Shown piece after piece: positions 1 to 5,922 of a stretch of 17,666 nucleotides of DNA. The notes beneath the pieces are model-generated. The model was not told where the DNA came from. It was given only the letters and a program-made list of their open reading frames with translations, and did no database searches. Within the stretch, counting starts at the first letter, position 1. Every line of letters begins with the position of its first letter. A program made the position numbers and the translations under genes. The stretch comes from Mucilaginibacter saanensis (GTDB lineage Bacteria > Bacteroidota > Bacteroidia > Sphingobacteriales > Sphingobacteriaceae). The stretch lies in contig NZ_JACHBZ010000035.1 of assembly GCF_014200575.1 (NCBI RefSeq), forward strand, positions 1 through 17,666. Reading direction: 5' to 3'.

Positions 1-95
1 GCTGCCACGGCCAGTGATGCCTGTTGCTGGTTGCTGTAAACGCTTACCGGCAGCTTCTCGTACCGGGTCTCTTCCAATAAATTTAATCGGGCCAT
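1..95 (-). CDS. Probable glucosamine-6-phosphate deaminase, N-terminal fragment
   Basis: Only the first 31 codons are present, reading leftward from the ATG at 95; the gene runs off the window. The peptide starts MARLNLLEETRYEKLPVSVY and continues with a Gln/Ala-rich stretch ending ASLAVA. This matches, from memory, the N-terminus of the long glucosamine-6-phosphate deaminases (NagB type) of Sphingobacteria, which convert GlcN6P to fructose-6-phosphate and ammonia in amino-sugar catabolism. No catalytic residue is visible, so the assignment rests on N-terminal resemblance alone. The 5' leader between about 262 and 95 contains an intrinsic terminator and may regulate the gene. Confidence 0.55.
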   Translation of the reverse strand, partial: MARLNLLEETRYEKLPVSVYSNQQQASLAVA

Positions 96-149
96 AATTT
101 TCTAAGAACCTGTGTTTTATGTTATGTTGAAATAAAAAAGTCAGTATAC

Positions 150-176
150 AAAAAACCCCCGCCGAAGCGAGGATTT
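150..176 (-). terminator. Intrinsic terminator in the leader of the deaminase gene
   Basis: Read on the minus strand, a 10-bp stem (176-167 with 162-153, two G-U pairs) closes a TTCG tetraloop at 166-163 and runs into six T residues (155-150). It lies 55 bases upstream of the ATG at 95, on the same strand. It is therefore either the end of a short separate RNA or an attenuator for the downstream gene. Confidence 0.6.
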
Positions 177-204
177 ATCAAACCAATTAACAAAACCTTT
201 TGAA

Positions 205-220
205 CCTCACCGACATGAGG
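205..220 (-). promoter_or_regulatory. Leader hairpin that can compete with the terminator
   Basis: On the minus strand CCTCA (220-216) pairs with TGAGG (209-205) around a 6-base loop. The segment GTGAGG (210-205) can instead pair with CCTCGC (172-167), which is the 5' arm of the terminator at 150-176. This is the layout of an anti-antiterminator, antiterminator and terminator. The stems are short (5-6 bp), so the switch is a hypothesis. A 23-codon ORF (258-187, minus, MYSILLLNGIYFSLMSVRF...) spans the hairpin and could be a leader peptide. Confidence 0.3.
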
Positions 221-266
221 CTAAAGTAAATTCCGTTGAGTAATAATATGCTATACATTATTGTTA

Positions 267-274
267 CAAACTTA
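267..274 (-). promoter_or_regulatory. Possible Bacteroidota -7 box of the leader
   Basis: The minus strand reads TAAGTTTG here, an exact match to TAnnTTTG. No perfect TTTG lies at the expected upstream distance; an ATTG is about 16-17 bases away. Transcription would begin near 262, giving a leader of about 165 bases before the ATG at 95. Confidence 0.35.
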
Positions 275-367
275 ATAAAACTAATTTTCAATTTAAAGCA
301 CTTTTTAAATTTTTTTAATAAGTAATTAATGTAATCAAATTGTTAAGCCGTCATGATATACAAGCAT

Positions 368-398
368 AAAAAAAGAGCTCCTGATGGGCAGGAACTCT
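368..398 (-). terminator. Strong intrinsic terminator downstream of the tRNA-like sequence
   Basis: On the minus strand AGAGTTCCTG (398-389) pairs with CAGGAGCTCT (383-374), 10 bp with one G-U, around the loop cccat. Seven T residues (374-368) follow. It lies about 40 bases beyond the 3' end of the tRNA-like element on the same strand, which suggests that the element is transcribed. Confidence 0.7.
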
Positions 399-438
399 AA
401 TTAACCAATTATAAAACATAAATATGAGAGAAGAGAGA

Positions 439-520
439 TGCAGGGGACGGGATCGAACCATCCACATGCTGCCGAACCAGCACCTGCGTTATAGTTATAC
501 TAAATGAACCACCATTTACA
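439..520 (-). ncRNA. tRNA-like sequence, degenerate or atypical
   Basis: Read on the minus strand, the 3' half looks like a tRNA. The T stem GATGG (462-458) and CCGTC (450-446) enclose the loop TTCGATC, followed by an acceptor-like CCCTGCA (445-439). Upstream is a hairpin TGCTG/CAGCA (482-478 and 471-467) with a 6-base loop, or an 8-base loop if paired one step differently, so a normal 7-base anticodon loop cannot form. A D-arm-like GTATAACTATAAC lies further 5'. The only partner for the acceptor, TGCAG near 534, makes the molecule too long. The best reading is a decayed tRNA or a small RNA with a tRNA-like 3' end; no amino acid is assigned. Confidence 0.4.
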
Positions 521-532
521 AACCATCTGCTG

Positions 533-540
533 CAAATATA
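533..540 (-). promoter_or_regulatory. Possible -7 box for the tRNA-like RNA
   Basis: The minus strand reads TATATTTG, an exact TAnnTTTG match, just upstream of the tRNA-like sequence. No TTTG is seen at the -33 distance. If used, the transcript would start near 527, which excludes the TGCAG at 534-530 as an acceptor arm. Confidence 0.3.
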
Positions 541-626
541 ATATTAATCTATTAAATCTATGTATTTAGTAGATTAAAATATAATAATATTTATTTTTTA
601 ATTTTCTGCTTAACAGATCAGCAAAA

Positions 627-709
627 GGGGCAGCCTGATAAAGCCCGGGTTTGTATGAACATTGTGTTCATCGATACAAAAAAGCCGTCTGTCGATACAT
701 GGCTGCCCC
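627..709. repeat. Nested inverted repeat upstream of the APS kinase gene
   Basis: Perfect outer arms GGGGCAGCC (627-635) and GGCTGCCCC (701-709) enclose a second pair, TTTGTAT (650-656) and ATACAAA (674-680), which encloses a third, TGAACA/TGTTCA (656-661 and 665-670). The octamer TCGATACA also occurs twice directly (671-678 and 692-699). The element ends 106 bases before the ATG at 816. It could be a 5' UTR structure, an operator cluster or a small MITE/REP-type element; no known riboswitch class is recognised. The rest of 541-815 shows nothing further. Confidence 0.5.
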
Positions 710-815
710 GCGGCAATTTTAGGCAGAACTTGCCCGTTAGGATACCATAATTAATTAAAGGTTTAAATAACGTACCTGCTGTAAAACGTTTACTGAGGCA
801 ATTAAATTAATTTTT

Positions 816-1367
816 ATGATCATACTTCTTTGCGGCTTATCCGGCGCCGGCAAAACCACGCTGGCCGGGTGTGTTAAAAACAGATTATCCGGGTCTGAAA
901 TCTCAATTGAGGTTATTGACGCCGACGAGTACCGGCAAAAACTGTTTACCGATCTGCAATACTCAAAAGAGGATCGTTTTGAAAACCTGCGAAGGCTGGG
1001 TTTTATAGCCAGTAAGTTTAGCAACCAGGGGATTGTAACCATTATCAGTGCTATTAACCCTTATGACAGTATACGCCGGGAACTGGCCGAAACCTACCAA
1101 CAGGTTAAAGTAGTGCATGTGGATTGCTCGCTTGATGTTTTAAAGGCAAGGGATACTAAGGGTTTATATAAACGGGCGATGTTACCTGATGGGCACCCAC
1201 AAAAACTATTTAATTTAACGGGGATTAATGATCCGTTTGAGGCACCGTGCAAGCCTCACCTGCATATCAATACCCAGAATTTGACTATTGCCGAAAGTGC
1301 CGATATGTTTAGCTCGTTTATTGAATACCATTATTATATGTCGCAGGTTAAGTCTATTGCCTGTTAA
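816..1367 (+). CDS. cysC: Adenylyl-sulfate (APS) kinase
   Basis: The 183-residue product phosphorylates APS with ATP to give PAPS, the cytoplasmic sulfate donor. Visible are the P-loop GLSGAGKTT (7-15), a DADEYR segment (35-40) matching the family's LDGDNVR region, ED-R-ENLRR (52-60), RDTKGLYKRA (112-121), and the signature FNLTGINDPFEAP (132-144). Length is slightly below the usual ~200 residues because the N-terminus begins at the first beta strand. No ATP sulfurylase gene is nearby, so APS must come from elsewhere. The sulfotransferase gene follows after 25 bases on the same strand, so this copy is probably dedicated to sulfation rather than to cysteine synthesis (inference). Confidence 0.88.
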   Translation: MIILLCGLSGAGKTTLAGCVKNRLSGSEISIEVIDADEYRQKLFTDLQYSKEDRFENLRRLGFIASKFSNQGIVTIISAINPYDSIRRELAETYQQVKVVHVDCSLDVLKARDTKGLYKRAMLPDGHPQKLFNLTGINDPFEAPCKPHLHINTQNLTIAESADMFSSFIEYHYYMSQVKSIAC

Positions 1368-1392
1368 ACCCCGTGTCATCAGTATTATTTTC

Positions 1393-2232
1393 ATGAATAA
1401 AACCTTAATTATTGCCGGGATGCACCGTTCCGGCACTTCGTTAATAACCGACTGGCTGGGCCGGTGCGGCCTGCAGATAGGCGAACGCCTGGTGGGGAGT
1501 GGCGTTGGTAATATTGACGGCCATTTTGAGGATCTGGAGTTTTTAAATCTGCATGAAGAGATACTGAATATGAATAACCTGCTTCCCTCCGGTTTGGTGG
1601 ATAAAGCCAATGTTGAACTTTCGCCATATCAACTGGAAAAATTAAAGGGAATAATTAAGGTTAAACAACAGCTGTATGATCAATGGGGCTGGAAAGATCC
1701 GCGTACTTGCTTACTGCTGAATACCTATACGCAATTAATACCGGGAGCAAAATACCTGGTAATTGCACGCGACTTTAATGCGGTTGTGAACTCCTTAATA
1801 AAAAGACAGTTTGTACTGGTTGATGAGAAGTATATGGCACGTGATTATTTTTCAAGACTGGTATGGAAATATATAAGACGCGCCCGCCGCGAAAGAGTAT
1901 TTTATGCTCAGCACGCCGAAAGTTTTTTAAAGGTATGGATAAACTATACGGAAGAAATTTTAGCTACCCTTAAAAAACTATCATCCGATGATTTCCTGGT
2001 TGTAAATTATGACCTGTTGCTGGAGCATGATCAATCAGTTTTTGTCCTCTTGACCGAAAAGTGGAAATTTGCTTTAAATTATTACGATTTTAAACGGGTT
2101 TATAAAAGCAGCCTGATGCACACCACCAATGATATTGAGCATTTTATAAGCACCAAGTCATTATTAATAAAGGCAGAGTATCTGCAAATTTGCATAAACC
2201 AGTATATGAGGGTTAACAGATTTAATAATTAG
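1393..2232 (+). CDS. Sulfotransferase family protein (PAPS-dependent)
   Basis: The 279-residue protein starts at the ATG at 1393 (MNKTLIIAGMHRSGTS). The reading frame is open further upstream, but that part overlaps the APS kinase gene and lacks family character. The P-loop-like 5'-phosphosulfate motif GMHRSGTS is at residues 9-16. WKDPRTCLL follows near 105, and VIARDFNAVVNSL near 125-137 fits the 3'-phosphate-binding segment. The protein is expected to move sulfate from PAPS to a hydroxyl or amine; the acceptor (polysaccharide, lipid or small molecule) cannot be told from sequence. No signal peptide or membrane segment is seen. Its tight coupling to the APS kinase gene supports a shared sulfation task. 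The stop overlaps a small convergent ORF by four bases. Confidence 0.82.
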   Translation: MNKTLIIAGMHRSGTSLITDWLGRCGLQIGERLVGSGVGNIDGHFEDLEFLNLHEEILNMNNLLPSGLVDKANVELSPYQLEKLKGIIKVKQQLYDQWGWKDPRTCLLLNTYTQLIPGAKYLVIARDFNAVVNSLIKRQFVLVDEKYMARDYFSRLVWKYIRRARRERVFYAQHAESFLKVWINYTEEILATLKKLSSDDFLVVNYDLLLEHDQSVFVLLTEKWKFALNYYDFKRVYKSSLMHTTNDIEHFISTKSLLIKAEYLQICINQYMRVNRFNN

Positions 2233-2360
2233 TTGGCTATTACCCGGGCAAAAATACTGCGTTTGCCTTTATAATAATATTTAAATTTAATAGCCGCCTT
2301 TTGTACCGGAGCTAATTTACCTGTGCGTGCCAGATAGCTGAATAATAGAAGTATAAGCAT
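2229..2360 (-). CDS. Possible small protein of 43 residues
   Basis: The ORF begins with an ATG four bases after the stop codon of the PhyH gene on the same strand, so translational coupling is possible. It ends four bases inside the end of the convergent sulfotransferase gene. The sequence opens MLILLLFSYLARTGKLAP, continues with a basic, aromatic part containing KFKYYYKGKRSIF, and ends ARVIAN. It fits a short hydrophobic N-terminus with a positive tail. Codon use resembles the neighbours. No family is recognised; it could also be the surviving C-terminal end of a larger gene. Confidence 0.35.
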   Translation of the reverse strand: MLILLLFSYLARTGKLAPVQKAAIKFKYYYKGKRSIFARVIAN

Positions 2361-2364
2361 ATTA

Positions 2365-3171
2365 TTATTTAACTAAGCCAGCAAATTTTTGATAAAACAC
2401 GGTAGGGCTGTTGGCATCTTTGGGAGCATACTTGCCTGCAATGATAGGTACATATATAACTCGGCGGCGGCTGGCTTCGCCAACTATTGATGATTGTGCC
2501 ACACGGTGCCATAAACGGCCGTCGTGAATGGTAAGGTCGCCGGCCTGTGGTACAATCGCCAGTTCGTTCTCATCAGCATCATTATCCAAAAAGTATTTCT
2601 TTTTAAACAGCATCTGGTACAGGCTTTGTTTATGCGTGCCGGGCAATATTCTTAATCCTCCGTTTTCTGGTTGCAGGGTACTTAGATGTATACCTACATT
2701 CAGCATTGGGTTTAGCTTTTGGCCATGAAAAATATCGCGCAGGCCATCAGTATGCCAGCCCATTTTGGTAAAGCTGCTGTGCTCGCTGTTTACATAGTGG
2801 TTTAGTACCATGCCGTCTTTTTCATGGGTGCCAAACCTTGCACCAGACCCAATAAGGCTTAGCAAGGTATTAAAACGCGGGTCCTGTATAAACTCCGAAA
2901 ATACGGGGTGGTGTTGATTGATAAAGGCAAAGCGCTGTACTATGGTTTCGCCGTTTAAATCCTTACCGTATTTAATGGGCACGCCGTTAACCTTGGTTAC
3001 ATCGTTGCTGATCCATTGGTTTTGAACTTGTTCTGATGCCCTGGTGATCAGCTGAACAGTTTCGGGATTAATAAAATTTTTAAAGTGGATAAAACCGTGT
3101 TCGTTAAAAAAGTGGTGTTGTTCGGTTGTAAGCGTGTCGCCTAAAACAAATTTTTTATATGCAGTATTCAT
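2365..3171 (-). CDS. Phytanoyl-CoA dioxygenase (PhyH) family oxygenase
   Basis: The 268-residue protein is predicted to be an Fe(II)/2-oxoglutarate-dependent hydroxylase of the PhyH superfamily. It has the N-terminal pattern LTTEQ-FF-EHGFIHFKNFI (14-34), the iron-binding H-x-D in GWHTDG (H140, D142), a distal His in GRLWHRVAQSS (H222), and an Arg cluster (about 235-237) suited to binding 2-oxoglutarate. GGLRILPGTHKQSL (171-184) is typical of the fold. The substrate is unknown; bacterial members hydroxylate small metabolites, halogenate or modify natural products. The start follows the only well-placed ATG. A promoter-like pair lies about 215 bases upstream, giving a long leader. Confidence 0.8.
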   Translation of the reverse strand: MNTAYKKFVLGDTLTTEQHHFFNEHGFIHFKNFINPETVQLITRASEQVQNQWISNDVTKVNGVPIKYGKDLNGETIVQRFAFINQHHPVFSEFIQDPRFNTLLSLIGSGARFGTHEKDGMVLNHYVNSEHSSFTKMGWHTDGLRDIFHGQKLNPMLNVGIHLSTLQPENGGLRILPGTHKQSLYQMLFKKKYFLDNDADENELAIVPQAGDLTIHDGRLWHRVAQSSIVGEASRRRVIYVPIIAGKYAPKDANSPTVFYQKFAGLVK

Positions 3172-3385
3172 GTTAAAAATAATAGTAGTAAAATAGTGAG
3201 CGATGTAAACCCACTATGCTAATAGCAGGTAATTATAGGTAGATGTAGGGCGGAAGAAAAAATATCAACAACAACAAACCATCACCTTTTTGGGGAAAGG
3301 CATTCGCATATAACATGCGTTGGTAGTATGTGGGTGAGTTGTCAATTATTTAATTATATAATGTCTATAGATTTACTATACATTG

Positions 3386-3415
3386 CAAATGTAGTAAATG
3401 ATTTGTAAAAACAAA
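3386..3415 (-). promoter_or_regulatory. Bacteroidota-type promoter upstream of the PhyH gene
   Basis: On the minus strand TTTG (3415-3412) is followed after 18 bases by TACATTTG (3393-3386), close to the consensus TTTG-N19-TAnnTTTG. Transcription would start near 3380, about 210 bases before the PhyH ATG. The intervening 3172-3380 holds no ORF or strong hairpin that I can see. The remaining bases up to the SDR stop at 3509 are also featureless. Confidence 0.45.
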
Positions 3416-3508
3416 TTATTCTGGAAATTATTTTTATTTATTGATGCCTGCGTACGTTTGTCCGTTAGGCCGATTAAAAATCAGATGGTTACAAAATTTC
3501 GCAGCTGC

Positions 3509-4288
3509 TTATTTCTGCTTATACAGGTCGCCTGTAATTTTTTCAATCAGCGCCTTGTTAAAGTGCCTGCCCGCAACTGCCGAAACCTTATTTAAAAAAC
3601 CGGGCACTATCTCGGCTTTTTTGTCAAACATCCCTTTTAACCCCAGGGCGGCAACTTCATCGGGCTGCATGTTGAATTTTTCGGCCAGTTCAGCCATGGC
3701 ATCCAAGCCGGCACGGTGGGCAAAGCCGGTATCAGTAGGGCCTGGGCACAGGCAACTCACTGCTACCGGCGTGTTTTTTAATTCGTACCGTAAAGCACGA
3801 CTAAAGGATAATACAAAGGCCTTAGTTGCCGAGTAAACGGCAAGCGTTGGCACCGCCTGGTAGGCGGCAGTACTGGCTATATTTAAAATATAGGCGTTGG
3901 GCTGTTGTTTTAAGGTACCGATAAAGGCGTGGGTTAATTTAACCAGCGCGTTAATATTAAGATTGATCATATTAAGCTGCTCGTTAATATCTACGCTTTC
4001 AAAGTTTCCCCATAAGCCGTATCCTGCATTATTGATCAGGATTGATACGCTGTAGCCCTTAGCGGTACACCATTGGGTAATGTTTTGGGAGGCTTCATCT
4101 GCCGATAGGTCAACCGCCAGCCAGTAGGCCTGTACCAGGTAGGTTGCCGTTATTTCATTGGCCAGGGCTTCCAATTCTGTTCCCGATCTGGCTACCAGCA
4201 AAACAGGATAACCCTTTTTTGCCAGCAATAAGGCTATGGAACGGCCTATGCCTTTACTGGCCCCGGTAACTAAAGCATAAGTGTTCAT
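3509..4288 (-). CDS. Short-chain dehydrogenase/reductase (classical SDR)
   Basis: The 259-residue cytoplasmic oxidoreductase has all classical SDR marks: the cofactor motif TGASKGIG (8-15), NNAGYG (86-91), catalytic S139, and YSATK (Y152, K156). CPGPTDTGF after strand six replaces the usual PG motif region. R34 following the second strand (LVARSG) suggests NADP(H) preference. Length and order fit the family of about 250 residues. The substrate is not predictable; the sequence resembles the YdfG/DltE-like 'SDR family NAD(P)-dependent oxidoreductase' group. It is on the same strand as the PhyH gene but 337 bases from it, so a common operon is uncertain. Confidence 0.85.
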   Translation of the reverse strand: MNTYALVTGASKGIGRSIALLLAKKGYPVLLVARSGTELEALANEITATYLVQAYWLAVDLSADEASQNITQWCTAKGYSVSILINNAGYGLWGNFESVDINEQLNMINLNINALVKLTHAFIGTLKQQPNAYILNIASTAAYQAVPTLAVYSATKAFVLSFSRALRYELKNTPVAVSCLCPGPTDTGFAHRAGLDAMAELAEKFNMQPDEVAALGLKGMFDKKAEIVPGFLNKVSAVAGRHFNKALIEKITGDLYKQK

Positions 4289-4484
4289 AATAGAAATAAT
4301 ATTGTTACAAAAGACAAGTGTACAAATTTTATTTAAATGACTACTAAATTTGTAGACTATTTGTATGTTTGTATTATATGATTTCTGTAAGCGCTTATAT
4401 CATTACCCCGGTGTGCAACGTTAAATGTTGTAGCATCAGGTTATTGTAAAGGCGCCGGCATAAGTGCAGATTAATATTTTGTTG

Positions 4485-4517
4485 AGCCTTTCAGTTTTTT
4501 GAGGGGCTTTTTGTTTT
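4485..4517 (+). terminator. Intrinsic terminator upstream of the 4551 gene
   Basis: AGCCTTTCA (4485-4493) pairs with TGAGGGGCT (4500-4508) in 9 bp with G-U pairs around a T-rich loop, followed by TTTT-G-TTTT. It functions only in the plus direction. No plus-strand gene lies upstream, so it ends either a small RNA from the 4289-4480 interval or an attenuated leader of the gene starting at 4551. A TATGTTTG box lies at 4364-4371 without a clear -33 partner. The rest of 4289-4484 shows only short hairpins. Confidence 0.55.
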
Positions 4518-4550
4518 AATAACCGTTTTGCTGACCAAACCCGTAAGTAA

Positions 4551-5756
4551 ATGAAATTGCAATTACGATGGATGCTGTATAGCATATTGATAACGCTATC
4601 CATACAGCTGCCAGTTTATGCCCAGGACGAGCCGGCTGTTAAATATGCTTATGTAACAGACTCGGTAGGCGCACATCACGCATCTTCAGGAAATGTTATT
4701 GCTGCTAATATTCCTAAAGTTGTTATAGTGGCCAATGCTGATAATTCCTTAAACGCAGCGGGTTTTGATGAAGAAATTTACTTACAGGAATTAGCCAGTC
4801 TTGATAAGTACGATAAACATCACAACCCTAAACCCATAGTAAACCTGTTAAAGGATGGTAAGTTTAAAGCCGTAAGCAGCGATAAAAAGCGCAGTCATAA
4901 GTTTTATTATCACCTGGCTAATATATTTACCCGCCTTAAAATGTATCCGCTGGCCATGAAGTGTTATTTTAAAACATTGCCGTTAGAAGAAGAACAACTG
5001 ACAGACAGCTTAAGCCTGGGCAATTATGCGCAGCAAAACAATGATCCATCGGTAGTGCTTATCAACAATCCTACAGATACATCAGTGGCCGGGTTACTGG
5101 CTATTAACAGTAAAGATGAGCAGCTGCTAACAGCCGATACTTCCGGTTATGTGTATAACAGTAAAGAAATTCAATCAAAGCCCGAAACAATGGATAATAT
5201 TATTGATCCGTTTGACGATGGTAAAAAAGCATCGGCTTATGCGCTCATGATCCATATACAGCAACCCTTATCAGGCAAACGCAAAATTTATATTAAGCTG
5301 AATAAGGTTGGGCATACGTTTATTACGCTGATCAAATATAATTCCGACTCCACCTCCGTATCGCGGTCATTCGGGTTTTATCCTAAGAAAGACCATTTTT
5401 TGTCGGCAACCCCATTGTTTCCGTCATCAACATCAGTTTTTAAAAATGACGAGCTGCACAGCTGGGATGAAACCATTGGCAGGTTTATATCCGAAAGGAA
5501 GTTTAAAAAAATATTAGAAGTAATTAAGGAGTACGACCAGAAAAGGTATAACCTCAATAAAAACAACTGTACCGATTTTGGCCTTAACCTGGCTGGTACC
5601 GCGGGTATCAAAATTATGGATACCAGGGGCAGCTGGCCGCTGGGTAGCGGCAATAACCCTGCAAGCGCAGGACAAAGCGTACTAGAGGGCAAAGTGTTAA
5701 ATACCGATGGCAATTACAGCTTGTTTATTTGCAACGATTTAGATTTAAAACCCTGA
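4551..5756 (+). CDS. Secreted protein with probable permuted papain-like (NlpC/P60-type) domain
   Basis: The 401-residue protein has a Sec signal peptide (1-25, hydrophobic core then PVYAQ), so it is exported. Residues 75-165 are helical and contain a short region resembling a tetratricopeptide unit (FYYHLANIFTRLKMYPLAMKCYFKTLP, 118-144). The C-terminal half (about 240-385) carries NKVGHTFITL (H255) and, later, NKNNCTDFGLNLAG (C340). A His ahead of a Cys in NNC-x-DF is the order found in circularly permuted papain-like hydrolases (DUF4105, LRAT or PPPDE type). A peptidase, amidase or acyltransferase role is therefore plausible but unproven. The gene stands alone between a terminator and the topoisomerase gene. 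Confidence 0.6.
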   Translation: MKLQLRWMLYSILITLSIQLPVYAQDEPAVKYAYVTDSVGAHHASSGNVIAANIPKVVIVANADNSLNAAGFDEEIYLQELASLDKYDKHHNPKPIVNLLKDGKFKAVSSDKKRSHKFYYHLANIFTRLKMYPLAMKCYFKTLPLEEEQLTDSLSLGNYAQQNNDPSVVLINNPTDTSVAGLLAINSKDEQLLTADTSGYVYNSKEIQSKPETMDNIIDPFDDGKKASAYALMIHIQQPLSGKRKIYIKLNKVGHTFITLIKYNSDSTSVSRSFGFYPKKDHFLSATPLFPSSTSVFKNDELHSWDETIGRFISERKFKKILEVIKEYDQKRYNLNKNNCTDFGLNLAGTAGIKIMDTRGSWPLGSGNNPASAGQSVLEGKVLNTDGNYSLFICNDLDLKP

Positions 5757-5889
5757 TGACGGCTAATGCTAAAACGCTTTTCTGTTGGAGAAGATTATTA
5801 CGCGGGGCTTCGCTGTTTAGGTGGAACCTTAGTGTTAACAAAATCTAAAATGTGCAAATCATGCGCCTGCACATCCGCGCATAATTTTT

Positions 5890-5897
5890 TATCTTTA
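5890..5897 (+). promoter_or_regulatory. Possible -7 box of the topoisomerase gene
   Basis: TATCTTTA matches TAnnTTTG in seven of eight positions and lies 25 bases before the ATG at 5923. A TTTG at -33 is not present, so this is a weak assignment. A 7-bp inverted repeat, ATGTGCA...TGCACAT, sits just upstream (about 5850-5874). Confidence 0.3.
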
Positions 5898-5922
5898 CCC
5901 ATCCAAAAGTTTTTAGCATATA

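Noticed and set aside
439..815. tmRNA on the minus strand, suggested by a tRNA-like 3' end and a free interval of about 375 bases
   Set aside because: No 5' acceptor partner of the right kind, no tag-peptide frame ending in AA with a stop, and the box at 533-540 would start the RNA too late.
1288..1392. Upstream extension of the sulfotransferase frame
   Set aside because: The added 35 residues overlap the APS kinase gene and precede the natural MNKTLIIAGMHRSGTS start; they are out-of-frame translation of the kinase end.
3398..3836. Plus-strand ORFs antisense to the SDR gene
   Set aside because: They mirror a conserved SDR coding region and have no family character.
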